The notes beneath the pieces are model-generated. The model worked only from the letters and a program-made list of their open reading frames with translations, ran no database searches and was not told where the DNA came from. From an uncultured Porphyromonadaceae bacterium (lineage in GTDB: Bacteria; Bacteroidota; Bacteroidia; Bacteroidales; Muribaculaceae): a DNA stretch of 44,896 nucleotides. Location of the stretch: NCBI GenBank assembly GCA_947174235.1, contig CAMWID010000023.1, forward strand, positions 1-44,896, read 5' to 3'. Within the stretch, counting starts at the first letter, position 1; every line of letters begins with the position of its first letter. The position numbers and the translations under genes are program-made. Of this stretch, positions 1-8,290 are shown piece after piece.

Positions 1-87
1 CATCAAGATTAAAAACAATTTTCTCATACGTAATAATTTTGAGATGTAGTTATTACGGTATGCGATGACGATGCGCGGGATTGTCTT

Positions 88-1467
88 TCAGTTTTCGAGA
101 AGAGGAGCGAGAATCGCCTTGGAAAGTTGCGCCTGTTCCCAAGGGGTGATGCGTCGCAGATAGTTTGTCTCAAGCACGGTGGTGCGGTGTCCGATCATAT
201 GTTGGATAAGGTATCTTGGCACATCGAGACCGTCGATGAGGTTGCAGAATGCATGGCGTGCGTAATAGAAAGTCACTCTTCTTGTCTCGCCCATTTCGTC
301 ACGGTCAATACCTCCGTCTTTGAGGGCTTTGTTGAGATGTGAGGATAGTTTATAGAAATAATTTGCAAGGCGGTCTTGACGTTGTTCCGGAGTGTATGCC
401 TTTTCGGTAAGAAAGCAGGGGATCAGATAATCATTCTGTTCCTTCCCTTCAAGGAGATGGTCAATGATTGGTTTGATAGGGTTCAGGGCGGTCACCACGG
501 TCACGTGCTGACTTGTCTTTTGTCTTGCCGTCCGGATTATTACCACATCTATGGGTTGTTCCATTTCCGAACTTATGTATTCTCCGACGGAGTCTGTGTT
601 GTCACGTACTTTTTCTAAAGAAGACGGGAAGATTGTTCTGATTTTTATTTGGTTGACTTTAAGAGACGCCAGATCAACGGGAGCGAGTCCTTGAAACGCT
701 ATGTCAAGAATAAAAATGCCAAGGGCGAATGTCGAGTGTTTGCAAAATCCCGGGTCGGACGCAAAATTCTGTTTATAAAGTCGGAAAATCTTTTTTACGT
801 AAGATTCCGAAAGATTCCTGTCGTTGTGGCGGAACGGGACTTTGGGAAGCTTGAACGCGACAGACTGAGGCAGCTTTCCGTTGTCGCGAGCGAAATTAAG
901 AACAGCTCTCATTCTTGCAAGCATGAGATGGCGTGTCGGCTGATGTAATTGGAAATCTTTCTTCAGCTGACGGTCAAATCCGGATAGAAACATACGGTCA
1001 ATTTCCATTAAGAGAGGACCCTTGCCGTAGGTGTTCTCAAAGTAATTTTTGAGAGAGCGGTACCCTCTCTTTGTGTTGAGTGTGGATATGTTTTGTATTT
1101 TCATGTCAATAAGAGACAGGAGAGTCTCGGCGGAGTCGTTTATCTGACAGGAAGGTGTCAGGACAGAGTCGGGATAATCATCAAGACTGTTGCAAATTAT
1201 GTCGAGATTATGAGAAATATAGTTGTCGAGATGATCTTGTATTTTTCCTGCCACTCTCCTGTAATGTGCTTCGATTGTTTCATTCTTGATGCGGTGAAGA
1301 GGATCATCCTCCGTGATGTGTAGTTTTAAACTGTCCCAGTGTCTGTGGTCGCATGTCACAGATGTCGGTATCCATTTCACCATGCCGTGATGCTGGATCC
1401 GTATCATAATCGGGCAATTTTTTTCCGCGTTGTCTCCTGCAGAATAAATTTGTTTTGAAATTGTCAT
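88..1467 (-). CDS. Tyrosine-type site-specific recombinase (Bacteroidetes integrase)
   Basis: A 459-residue recombinase that should cut and rejoin DNA through a 3'-phosphotyrosine. Its layout is that of Bacteroidetes integrases: an arm-binding domain (about residues 1-95), a SAM-like core-binding domain (about 110-215) and a catalytic domain (about 225-455). Visible catalytic residues are R404 and H405 in YYARHAF, H427 in MIGHRTT, the nucleophile Y436 in ETNYL, and a possible catalytic Lys near 316. The position where Arg I normally stands (TGLR in XerCD) reads QGLA here, so Ala262 replaces it; some Bacteroidetes recombinases such as IntDOT are known to lack this Arg. No excisionase, relaxase or phage gene lies beside it within the window, so its target is unknown: it may belong to an element extending left of base 1 or act on an invertible site. 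Family call is firm, role is open. Confidence 0.9.
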   Translation of the reverse strand: MTISKQIYSAGDNAEKNCPIMIRIQHHGMVKWIPTSVTCDHRHWDSLKLHITEDDPLHRIKNETIEAHYRRVAGKIQDHLDNYISHNLDIICNSLDDYPDSVLTPSCQINDSAETLLSLIDMKIQNISTLNTKRGYRSLKNYFENTYGKGPLLMEIDRMFLSGFDRQLKKDFQLHQPTRHLMLARMRAVLNFARDNGKLPQSVAFKLPKVPFRHNDRNLSESYVKKIFRLYKQNFASDPGFCKHSTFALGIFILDIAFQGLAPVDLASLKVNQIKIRTIFPSSLEKVRDNTDSVGEYISSEMEQPIDVVIIRTARQKTSQHVTVVTALNPIKPIIDHLLEGKEQNDYLIPCFLTEKAYTPEQRQDRLANYFYKLSSHLNKALKDGGIDRDEMGETRRVTFYYARHAFCNLIDGLDVPRYLIQHMIGHRTTVLETNYLRRITPWEQAQLSKAILAPLLEN

Positions 1468-1500
1468 GATCTGGGAATTAATAATTAAAGGATAAAGTAA

Positions 1501-1540
1501 CCCCGTCTTATGGAAAATAATCTTTTTCCATAAGACGGGG
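1501..1540 (-). terminator. Perfect 17-bp inverted repeat, probable terminator of the TRIC gene
   Basis: Arms 1501-1517 and 1524-1540 are exact reverse complements around the 6-base loop TAATCT. It lies 54 bases past the stop of the TRIC gene and only 33 bases before the start codon of the integrase, both on the minus strand. There is no long U-tract on the minus strand, so termination is likely but not certain; it could also be a leader hairpin of the integrase. Confidence 0.6.
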
Positions 1541-1593
1541 AACCAGTATAATTTGTGACAATAGTTGTTTTTCCGGGGATTCGGAATATGTTT

Positions 1594-2232
1594 TTATTTT
1601 TTCTGTTGTTTTTGCCTGCGTTCCGATTCCGACAGCACGGGAAGTGAGAGATTATATTTGAGTGTCAGTACTCTTATGCCTATTATAGTGACGGCGCATG
1701 CAAGTTGCTGAGTGATGACAGAGGATCCTGAGATATGCAGGATCCAATATACAAGCGAACCGGCAAGACAGGCAGTTGCATATATGTCTTTACGGAATAC
1801 AAGAGGTTCCTCGTTGATGAGTATATCCCTGATTACTCCGCCAAACGCACCTGTGATTATACCCATCACGACAGCCACCCACATCGGATAGTCTATTGCA
1901 AGGGTCTTGGTTATGCCTATGACGCAGAACAATGCGAGTCCGATACTGTCGAAAATGAATAGTATCTTGTCTTTGCTTACAAGAATGCTCCGGAAAATAA
2001 TAACTGTGGCGAGAGAAAGGGCGGTCACTCCGAGATACCACCATGTCTGCATCCAGAATACGGGTATGTCGAGCAGGAGATCGCGTAGCGTGCCGCCTCC
2101 TATAGCTGTCACGAGCCCTACGGTGTAGGCTCCGAACCAGTCGAAATGTTTTGTCGCGGCGAGGCGGATGCCGCTTATGGCGGCTGCCACCGTTCCTATT
2201 ACTTCAAGGATAAAGGAAATAGTCTCTTCCAT
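1594..2232 (-). CDS. Trimeric intracellular cation (TRIC) channel family protein (YicG/UPF0126 type)
   Basis: A 212-residue inner-membrane protein, nearly all hydrophobic, with about seven predicted membrane helices and a basic C-terminal tail. The two internally repeated signatures of this family are visible: GGGTLRDLLLD near residue 45 and GAFGGVIRDIL near residue 130, each following a glycine-rich helix. Prokaryotic TRIC proteins form homotrimers, each subunit with its own pore, and conduct monovalent cations such as K+. Length matches the bacterial family (about 200-215). It is preceded by the AspT/YidE-type transporter on the same strand, but a strong hairpin (2290-2327) separates them, so it is probably transcribed on its own. 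The physiological role in bacteria is unclear. Confidence 0.88.
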   Translation of the reverse strand: MEETISFILEVIGTVAAAISGIRLAATKHFDWFGAYTVGLVTAIGGGTLRDLLLDIPVFWMQTWWYLGVTALSLATVIIFRSILVSKDKILFIFDSIGLALFCVIGITKTLAIDYPMWVAVVMGIITGAFGGVIRDILINEEPLVFRKDIYATACLAGSLVYWILHISGSSVITQQLACAVTIIGIRVLTLKYNLSLPVLSESERRQKQQKK

Positions 2233-2289
2233 TTTTATTAATTGTTATGGATCTCCCCCGGTCGGAAAGGGATGATAGCCGTGGATTGA

Positions 2290-2327
2290 TAATTAAGGCG
2301 CGGTTTTCACAGACCGCGCCTTAATTA
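2290..2327 (-). terminator. Rho-independent terminator of the AspT/YidE-type gene
   Basis: Arms 2290-2304 and 2313-2327 pair perfectly over 15 bp (TAATTAAGGCGCGGT and its complement) with an 8-base loop. The AT-rich foot supplies a U-rich end to the transcript. It lies 18 bases past the transporter stop codon at 2345. Confidence 0.8.
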
Positions 2328-2344
2328 TGTATGGATTGGTGTGT

Positions 2345-4039
2345 CTATTCAAGGAAACAGAGTACGATGACCTGTGCCACTATGACACGCATGAACATGG
2401 TGAGAGGATACACTGTGGAATATGCCACCGCCGGAGCGTCGTTGTTGGCAACTTTGTTGGCGTATGCCAAAGCGGGAGGATCGGTATAGCCACCGCTCAT
2501 GATACCGATGATCGAAAGATAGTTCATCTTGAATTTTCCCCTGGCTATGCATCCTACCACAATAAGGGGTATCACAGTTATAAGGAAACCGTAGCCTACC
2601 CACATCGCTCCACGCAGGTTGAATACAGTGGCGGCAAAATCCTTGCCTGCGGCGATCCCGACGGAAGCGAGGAAGAGGCATATGCCGATCTCTCTCAGCA
2701 GGAGGTTGGCGGCGGAATTGGTGTAAGTGACAAGATGGAACTTATGTCCATATGCGCCTATAAGGATAGCAACCACGAGGGGACCACCTGCGAGACCGAG
2801 TTTCATCGGTACAGACATGCCGGGGAACTGTATGGGAAGGCTTCCGACAAGAATACCGAGGAATATGCCGATAAACATTGTTATCAGATTCGGCTCGTTG
2901 AGACGTTTCATGGAGTTGCCGAGTTTACGGGCGAGATGTTCTATGTCGTCAAGCTTGCCAACCACTGTCACACGGTCGCCGATCTGGAGACGCAGGTTGG
3001 GGCTTGCCAGAAGATCCATTCCTGCACGGTTGACGCGAGTTACGTTAAGTTCGTATGTCTCATGCAGATGCATCGCGCCGAGTTTGACACCGTTGTAGTT
3101 GGGTTGTGTCACTACGATTCTGCGCGATACCACCGGACCTTTATCCATCGGCCAGGTCATCTCAACCTTCTGTCCAATGAATCTTGAGAATAACTCTTCA
3201 TCCTGCTTGGCACACACGATCAGGCAGAGGTCACCGAGCTCGATGGTGTCTTGCGCTGCGGGGATTATCACTTTGCCGTCCGGCTTGAGGATGCGGGAGC
3301 AGGTGTAGTTGCATGAAATCAGATTGTGCAGTTTTACCATTGACAGACCTGAAACAAGCTCGTTGGTGACTTTGAAAGTCAGGATGGCGGGTACGTGGGA
3401 GGAGTCGCTTTTCTCATCGTCTATCTCCTTGATCTCGTCATCAATGTTGATCTTGAAGACAGCCTTGATGACTATCATCGTGACGATGATCCCGACAACT
3501 CCGAGTGGATATGCGGCGGCATATCCCATAGACATCTGCTGGCTGACCTCATAGGCTGAAGAATCTACCTGCAGGATTGTCTGCTGGGCGGCGCCAAGTG
3601 CAGGAGTGTTGGTGATCGCGCCGCACATCACGCCAACCATGTCACTGATGGAAGAGATCCCTTCGGAGCCACCCTGAAGGAAATAGATCGTCAGCATGAT
3701 TGCCACGTTCAGTCCGATCCCTATCATGGCGAGCATGTTCATGCGTATGCCACCTTCCTTGAAAGAAGAGAAGAAGCCGGGACCTACCTGCATGCCGATA
3801 GAGAAGATGAAGAGGATGAGTCCGAATTCCCGTAGGAAATGAAGGGTGTTGCCTTCTACGGCATACCCGAAATGACCGAGCAGGATGCCAATGAACAGCA
3901 CGAAAGTCACTCCTAAGGAGACTCCGAAGATCTTGACCTTGCCGAGAAAAATTCCGGCGAAGATCACAAAGGAGTAGAGCAGAACCGTGCTTGCGAGAGA
4001 CATGTTTCCCGGTCGTAGCAGTTCGAAAAACCAATCCAT
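2345..4039 (-). CDS. AspT/YidE-family transporter with paired RCK_C (TrkA-C) domains
   Basis: A 564-residue inner-membrane protein with the symmetric layout of the aspartate:alanine exchanger family: an N-terminal membrane block (about 1-195), two cytosolic TrkA_C/RCK_C domains in the middle (about 215-290 and 295-375), and a second, related membrane block (about 385-564). The membrane repeats share glycine-rich stretches such as GVMCGAITNTPALGAA near residue 145 and GIMSGGYTDPPALAYANK near 520, the duplicated family motif. Family members exchange amino or dicarboxylic acids, but the substrate of YidE/YbjL-type members is not known, so none is assigned. A putative promoter box (4111-4118) lies opposite that of the divergent ddh gene. 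Start ATG at 4039 gives MDWFFELLRPG, the usual beginning for this group. Confidence 0.88.
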   Translation of the reverse strand: MDWFFELLRPGNMSLASTVLLYSFVIFAGIFLGKVKIFGVSLGVTFVLFIGILLGHFGYAVEGNTLHFLREFGLILFIFSIGMQVGPGFFSSFKEGGIRMNMLAMIGIGLNVAIMLTIYFLQGGSEGISSISDMVGVMCGAITNTPALGAAQQTILQVDSSAYEVSQQMSMGYAAAYPLGVVGIIVTMIVIKAVFKINIDDEIKEIDDEKSDSSHVPAILTFKVTNELVSGLSMVKLHNLISCNYTCSRILKPDGKVIIPAAQDTIELGDLCLIVCAKQDEELFSRFIGQKVEMTWPMDKGPVVSRRIVVTQPNYNGVKLGAMHLHETYELNVTRVNRAGMDLLASPNLRLQIGDRVTVVGKLDDIEHLARKLGNSMKRLNEPNLITMFIGIFLGILVGSLPIQFPGMSVPMKLGLAGGPLVVAILIGAYGHKFHLVTYTNSAANLLLREIGICLFLASVGIAAGKDFAATVFNLRGAMWVGYGFLITVIPLIVVGCIARGKFKMNYLSIIGIMSGGYTDPPALAYANKVANNDAPAVAYSTVYPLTMFMRVIVAQVIVLCFLE

Positions 4040-4110
4040 AAAGTTAAGAAAACGAATTTAATTATAGTTTTGAAGTGACCCTAAACATATAGGGGTGGAA
4101 AAATCGAGTG

Positions 4111-4118
4111 CAAAATTA
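4111..4118 (-). promoter_or_regulatory. -7 box (TAATTTTG) for the AspT/YidE-type gene
   Basis: Reads TAATTTTG on the minus strand, fitting the Bacteroidetes TAnnTTTG box, 72 bases before the start codon. No well-spaced TTTG -33 element was seen, so this rests on the -7 box and on position. Confidence 0.45.
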
Positions 4119-4141
4119 CCAATTTTTTATGAAATTCTTCG

Positions 4142-4149
4142 TAAATTTG
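4142..4149 (+). promoter_or_regulatory. -7 box (TAAATTTG) for ddh
   Basis: TAAATTTG fits TAnnTTTG and lies 62 bases before the ddh start. The region -33 to it is T-rich (4123-4128) but lacks a clean TTTG at the right spacing. A short dyad CCGGA/TTCCGG (4168-4184) sits in the leader. Confidence 0.45.
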
Positions 4150-4211
4150 CGAGATTAATTAAGACATCCGGATATTACTTCCGGTTATAACATAATAATT
4201 ACTCTTAGAAT

Positions 4212-5105
4212 ATGAAGAAAATCCGTGCAGCCGTTGTCGGATATGGCAACATAGGCAGATTTACACTTGAAGCGCTTGAGGCAGCTCCTGATTTTGAAAT
4301 TGCCGGCGTTGTACGTAGGGACGCGGCGTCGCGTGAGGATATCGCGCCCGAGATACCGGTAGTAAGTGATATAGACGAACTTGGAGATGTGGATGTGGCT
4401 ATTCTCGCCACACCGACAAGGAAAGTGGAAGAGTTTGCCAGAAAGATACTTGCAAAAGGTATCAATACAGTCGACAGTTTTGATATACATGGGGAGATTT
4501 CCGCACTCCGTAAGAATCTCGGCGAAGTTGCCCGCGAAAACGGGACGGTGAGCGTGATCTCAGCCGGATGGGATCCGGGTAGTGATTCCGTGGTTCGCGC
4601 CCTTCTCGAAGCTGTGGCTCCCAAGGGAATCACCTATACAAATTTCGGTCCCGGCATGAGCATGGGTCACACCGTGGCTGTAAAGGCTGTCGAGGGAGTA
4701 AAATCCGCACTCTCAATGACAATTCCTGTTGGCACAGGCATTCACCGCCGTATGGTTTATATCGAGTTGTTGCCCGGATATGATTTCGCTCAGGTGGCAC
4801 AGTCTATAAAGACAGATCCTTATTTCGCTTCAGACGAGACTCACGTGATGCAGGTCGAGAGCGTGGACGCTCTCAAGGATATGGGGCACGGTGTGAATCT
4901 TGTGCGCAAAGGTGTGAGCGGTAAGACTCAGAACCAGCTTTTTGAGTTTGACATGAAGATCAACAATCCGGCTCTGACCGGTCAGGTGCTTGTCTGTGTG
5001 GCTCGCGCGTCAATGCGTCTGCAACCGGGCTGCTATACCATGATCGAGATACCTGTTGTGGATCTTCTTCCCGGAGACCGCGACAACTGGATCAAACTTG
5101 TGTGA
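4212..5105 (+). CDS. ddh: meso-Diaminopimelate D-dehydrogenase
   Basis: Catalyses NADPH-dependent reductive amination of L-2-amino-6-oxopimelate (tetrahydrodipicolinate) to meso-diaminopimelate, the one-step branch of lysine and peptidoglycan precursor synthesis in the cytosol (EC 1.4.1.16). The 297-residue protein opens with a Rossmann nucleotide site, VVGYGNIGRFTLEAL, followed by GVVRRD, where the Arg residues suit NADPH. Further family segments are DSFDIHGEI near residue 95, SAGWDPGSDSVVRALLEA near 117 and GPGMSMGHTVAVKAV near 147. Length agrees with Bacteroidales homologues, slightly shorter than the Corynebacterium enzyme. It has its own divergent promoter region and is followed 42 bases later by the MgtC-family gene, with no terminator between, so the two may be co-transcribed although their functions are unrelated. 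Confidence 0.93.
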   Translation: MKKIRAAVVGYGNIGRFTLEALEAAPDFEIAGVVRRDAASREDIAPEIPVVSDIDELGDVDVAILATPTRKVEEFARKILAKGINTVDSFDIHGEISALRKNLGEVARENGTVSVISAGWDPGSDSVVRALLEAVAPKGITYTNFGPGMSMGHTVAVKAVEGVKSALSMTIPVGTGIHRRMVYIELLPGYDFAQVAQSIKTDPYFASDETHVMQVESVDALKDMGHGVNLVRKGVSGKTQNQLFEFDMKINNPALTGQVLVCVARASMRLQPGCYTMIEIPVVDLLPGDRDNWIKLV

Positions 5106-5147
5106 TCTTCTGTCTGACATATAGTCGGTCGTTAAAAGTCAGCAGCT

Positions 5148-5885
5148 ATGACAGATGCCGTTTTGGGTTTCTTCAAAGGTCTTGTGGATGATGTCAACTC
5201 ATTGGAGGTGACTATGGCAGGAAGTGTCTTCCGCTTGATTCTCAGTATGGTGCTTGGCGTAATTGTCGGTGCCGAACGCAAAAGGAAGGGTCAGGTGGCG
5301 GGTATCCGTACGTTCGCGTTAATATCTATGGGCGCGTGTCTTGCCATGTTGCTTTCAATTTATGTGCCTCAGGTTTATCAGGGGCTCAAGAACGGAGATC
5401 CGGGACGTATAGCGGCACAGGTGATCACCGGCATAGGTTTTATCGGAGGCGGGGCGATGATACATATGAAGGGTGCTGTAAGGGGTCTTACCACTGCAGC
5501 CGGAATATGGATGACCGCCATCATCGGTATGGCGGTCGGAGTGGGGATGTATCTCTGTTCTATAATCGCGACGTTACTTATAATGGTGACTCTTGTATCG
5601 CTGGAGCAATATGAGAAGAGGCGCAAGATGGGGCAGGAGTCAAAGGTGATAAGTCTTACCGCGGAAGGTATACTTCCGGATATAGAGGATTATAAGGAAG
5701 TGCTGCGGTCTTCGGGCGTGCATCTGTCTACATTTTTTGTGGAGTATGATTACGAAAGAAATGTTACTGAGTTGAATTTTGTAGTTCTCACGCATGTCTA
5801 CACCGATCTCATGCCGGTGTTGTCGAAGATCAGCGCGGTTACACAGACGAGGAAGCTTACCCTATCGAGCCAGCTTGACATTTGA
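5148..5885 (+). CDS. MgtC/SapB family membrane protein
   Basis: A 245-residue protein with an N-terminal membrane domain of about five helices (residues 20-155) and a cytosolic C-terminal domain (160-245). The membrane part carries the family's conserved segments: GAERKRKGQVAGIRTFALISMGAC near residue 42, DPGRIAAQVITGIGFIGGGAMI near 84 and VRGLTTAAGIWMTAIIGMAVG near 109, including the charged residues within membrane helices that mark MgtC. MgtC of Salmonella supports growth in low Mg2+ and inhibits the F-type ATP synthase; whether this homologue does so cannot be told. The C-terminal domain looks ACT-like but short. The gene ends 43 bases before a large bidirectional hairpin that also serves ettA. 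Confidence 0.87.
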   Translation: MTDAVLGFFKGLVDDVNSLEVTMAGSVFRLILSMVLGVIVGAERKRKGQVAGIRTFALISMGACLAMLLSIYVPQVYQGLKNGDPGRIAAQVITGIGFIGGGAMIHMKGAVRGLTTAAGIWMTAIIGMAVGVGMYLCSIIATLLIMVTLVSLEQYEKRRKMGQESKVISLTAEGILPDIEDYKEVLRSSGVHLSTFFVEYDYERNVTELNFVVLTHVYTDLMPVLSKISAVTQTRKLTLSSQLDI

Positions 5886-5928
5886 GACCGGCGCATGTCC
5901 ATTGATTTTGTTACCATGAACTTTATCA

Positions 5929-5982
5929 GCTGAATAATTAAGGGGCGATGACAGAAATGTCATCGCCCCTTAATTATTCAGC
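5929..5982. terminator. 25-bp perfect hairpin with GAAA tetraloop, bidirectional terminator
   Basis: Arms 5929-5953 and 5958-5982 are exact reverse complements of 25 bases, closed by the loop GAAA (a GNRA tetraloop on the plus-strand transcript). The GC-rich core GGGGCGATGACA is flanked by TAATTAA, giving U-rich feet in both directions. It sits between the convergent MgtC-family gene and ettA. Confidence 0.85.
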
Positions 5983-5994
5983 CGTAGGAGAATG

Positions 5995-7677
5995 TCACAT
6001 CAGTTTGCGGTAGCGGATACGGTGAGGGGTATCGTTGCCGTCGCGTTTGCGTTTGAATTCTTCATAGTCAGAGTATGACCCTTCATAGAATGTGACCTGG
6101 CTGTCACCTTCGAATGCCAGGATGTGTGTGGCTATCCTGTCAAGGAACCAGCGGTCGTGGCTTACGACAACGGCACATCCCGCGAAGTTCTCAAGACCTT
6201 CCTCAAGGGCACGCAGGGTGTTGACATCTATGTCGTTGGTAGGTTCGTCAAGCAGAAGCACGTTTCCTTCTTCCTTCAGCGCCATGGCGAGATGCAGACG
6301 ATTGCGTTCGCCTCCTGAAAGGACACCGATTTTCTTTTCCTGATCGGCTCCGGTGAAATTGAATTTTGAAAGATACGCTCTCGCGTTCATATCTCTGCCT
6401 CCCATACGGAAAGACTCGACACCCTGAGAGATCACCTCATATACCGTTTTTTCAGGCGAGAGGTCCTTATGGTTCTGGTCTACGTATGCGATCTTTACAG
6501 TCTCGCCGACTTCGAAATCTCCTTTATCCTGTTTTTCAAGCCCCATGATAAGGCGGAACAGAGTTGTTTTTCCTGCGCCGTTAGGTCCTATCACACCTAC
6601 TATGCCGTTAGGAGGAAGCATGAAATTGAGGTCTGTGAAAAGAGCCTTGTCGTCATAGGCTTTGGCGAGGTTATGGGCTTCGATGACTTTGTTGCCCAGA
6701 CGAGGCCCGTTGGGTATGAAGATCTCAAGTTTTTCTTCTCTCTCTTTCTGGTCTTCGTTGAGGAGGCGGTCATAACTTGAAAGACGTGCTTTCCCTTTTG
6801 CCTGACGTGCCTTGGGCGCCATGCGCACCCATTCCAGCTCCCGCTCGAGAGTTTTCCTGCGTTTGCTTGCCTGTTTTTCTTCCTGTGCCATACGCTTTGT
6901 CTTCTGGTCAAGCCAGGAGCTGTAGTTCCCTTTCCAGGGAATTCCTTCCCCGCGGTCAAGCTCGAGGATCCATCCCGCCACATGGTCAAGGAAATATCTG
7001 TCGTGGGTGACGGCTATGACCGTGCCCGGATATTGCTGCAGATGTTGCTCGAGCCAATCGATAGACTCCGCGTCAAGGTGGTTGGTAGGCTCGTCGAGAA
7101 GCAGCACGTCAGGTTGTTGAAGTAGAAGACGGCACAGCGCCACCCTGCGTCTTTCGCCACCGGATAATACAGCGATCTTCTTATCATCTGGAGGACAGCG
7201 CAGCGCGTCCATCGCGCGTTCAAGCTTGTTGTCGATGTTCCACGCGTCGCATGCGTCAAGTTTGTCCTGCAGTTCAGCCTGACGGTTGATGAGGGCATCC
7301 ATCTTTTCAGGGTTCTCAAGCACTTCGGGATCGGCGAAAGCATTGTTCACGCTGTCGTATTCCGCGAGAAGGTCAAGTACAGGCTGCACACCTTCCTGCA
7401 CTATCTCCTTGACTGTCTTTTCCGGATCAAGTTTTGGATCCTGTTCAAGATAGCCTACGGAATATCCCGGGGAAAACACCACGTTGCCCTGATAGCTTTT
7501 GTCGATGCCTGCGATGATTTTCATCAGGGTTGATTTTCCCGATCCGTTAAGACCGATAATGCCTATCTTTGCGCCATAGAAGAAAGACAGGTATATGTTT
7601 TTGAGGATCTGACGTTGCGGTGGAATGATCTTGCTGACTCCCACCATAGAGAATATTATTTTTTTATCGTCTGCCAT
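5995..7677 (-). CDS. ettA: Energy-dependent translational throttle protein EttA (ABC-F ATPase)
   Basis: A 560-residue soluble protein with two ABC ATPase domains and no membrane part. The first domain has Walker A GLNGSGKST (near 42), signature LSGGERRRVAL and Walker B LLLDEPTNHLD; the second has GPNGAGKTTLF (near 355), LSGGERNRLHLA and LLLDEPTNDID. The substitution NDID in the second Walker B, the arm inserted in domain 1 and the basic linker rich in KRMAQEEKQASKRRK match EttA rather than Uup or antibiotic-resistance ABC-F proteins. EttA binds the ribosomal E site and gates the first elongation steps according to the ATP/ADP ratio. It starts 7 bases after the def stop codon, so the two translation-related genes are very likely one transcript. 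Confidence 0.93.
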   Translation of the reverse strand: MADDKKIIFSMVGVSKIIPPQRQILKNIYLSFFYGAKIGIIGLNGSGKSTLMKIIAGIDKSYQGNVVFSPGYSVGYLEQDPKLDPEKTVKEIVQEGVQPVLDLLAEYDSVNNAFADPEVLENPEKMDALINRQAELQDKLDACDAWNIDNKLERAMDALRCPPDDKKIAVLSGGERRRVALCRLLLQQPDVLLLDEPTNHLDAESIDWLEQHLQQYPGTVIAVTHDRYFLDHVAGWILELDRGEGIPWKGNYSSWLDQKTKRMAQEEKQASKRRKTLERELEWVRMAPKARQAKGKARLSSYDRLLNEDQKEREEKLEIFIPNGPRLGNKVIEAHNLAKAYDDKALFTDLNFMLPPNGIVGVIGPNGAGKTTLFRLIMGLEKQDKGDFEVGETVKIAYVDQNHKDLSPEKTVYEVISQGVESFRMGGRDMNARAYLSKFNFTGADQEKKIGVLSGGERNRLHLAMALKEEGNVLLLDEPTNDIDVNTLRALEEGLENFAGCAVVVSHDRWFLDRIATHILAFEGDSQVTFYEGSYSDYEEFKRKRDGNDTPHRIRYRKLM

Positions 7678-7684
7678 ATATGTT

Positions 7685-8245
7685 TTAGTTTTTAGCGGCT
7701 TTTGTCCTGTAGTCGCACTTCACCTTACCTTTCGAGATGTTGTTCAGTTTGGTCTTGATCATCTGCTTTCGTATGGGAGAGACACGGTCGGTGTATACTT
7801 TCCCGAGGAGATGATCATATTCATGCTGGATAATTCGGGCTGCAAATCCTGAAAATTCTTGTTCATGTTCCTCGAAATTTTCATCCAGCCAGTTCAGTCT
7901 TACGTGTTCACGTCTTCTGACCGGTTCAGATAGCCCCGGGAGCGACAGGCATCCTTCGTCACGAGACACAGGCTCGACATCCTCCAGGATTTCGAGCACA
8001 GGATTGATGAGAGCGAATTTAAGTCCGTCGCACTCCGGGAAAGTGTCGGCAAGTACAGTCCCGTCGATCACGATCACGCTTATGGGCAATCCGATCTGTG
8101 GAGCGGCGAGACCGACCCCTTCAGAGTGATACATGGTCTCGAACATGTCCTGTATAAGTTTGCCAAGTTCCGGGTAGTCAGGTTCAATGTCTTCGGCTTC
8201 CTGCCGCAACACAGGTTGACCGTATAGATAAATGGGTAATATCAT
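7685..8245 (-). CDS. def: Peptide deformylase
   Basis: Removes the formyl group from the N-terminal methionine of new proteins in the cytosol (EC 3.5.1.88). The 186-residue protein has all three catalytic motifs in order: GVGLAAPQIGL (near 43), EGCLSLPG (near 103; the Cys binds the metal) and QHEYDHLLGKVY (near 145; HExxH with two His ligands and the catalytic Glu). Length is usual for Bacteroidales deformylases. It is placed between the PBP1A gene (45 bases upstream) and ettA (7 bases downstream) on the same strand and probably shares their transcript. Confidence 0.95.
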   Translation of the reverse strand: MILPIYLYGQPVLRQEAEDIEPDYPELGKLIQDMFETMYHSEGVGLAAPQIGLPISVIVIDGTVLADTFPECDGLKFALINPVLEILEDVEPVSRDEGCLSLPGLSEPVRRREHVRLNWLDENFEEHEQEFSGFAARIIQHEYDHLLGKVYTDRVSPIRKQMIKTKLNNISKGKVKCDYRTKAAKN

Positions 8246-8290
8246 AGATTAATGGCGGCGGAGCCGCTTTCTGTTTAGATTTTACATTGA

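Noticed and set aside
2327..3187. A 286-codon plus-strand frame opposite the AspT/YidE-type gene
   Set aside because: Its product is unusually rich in His, Cys and Tyr with no recognisable domain, while the minus strand has an excellent transporter match.
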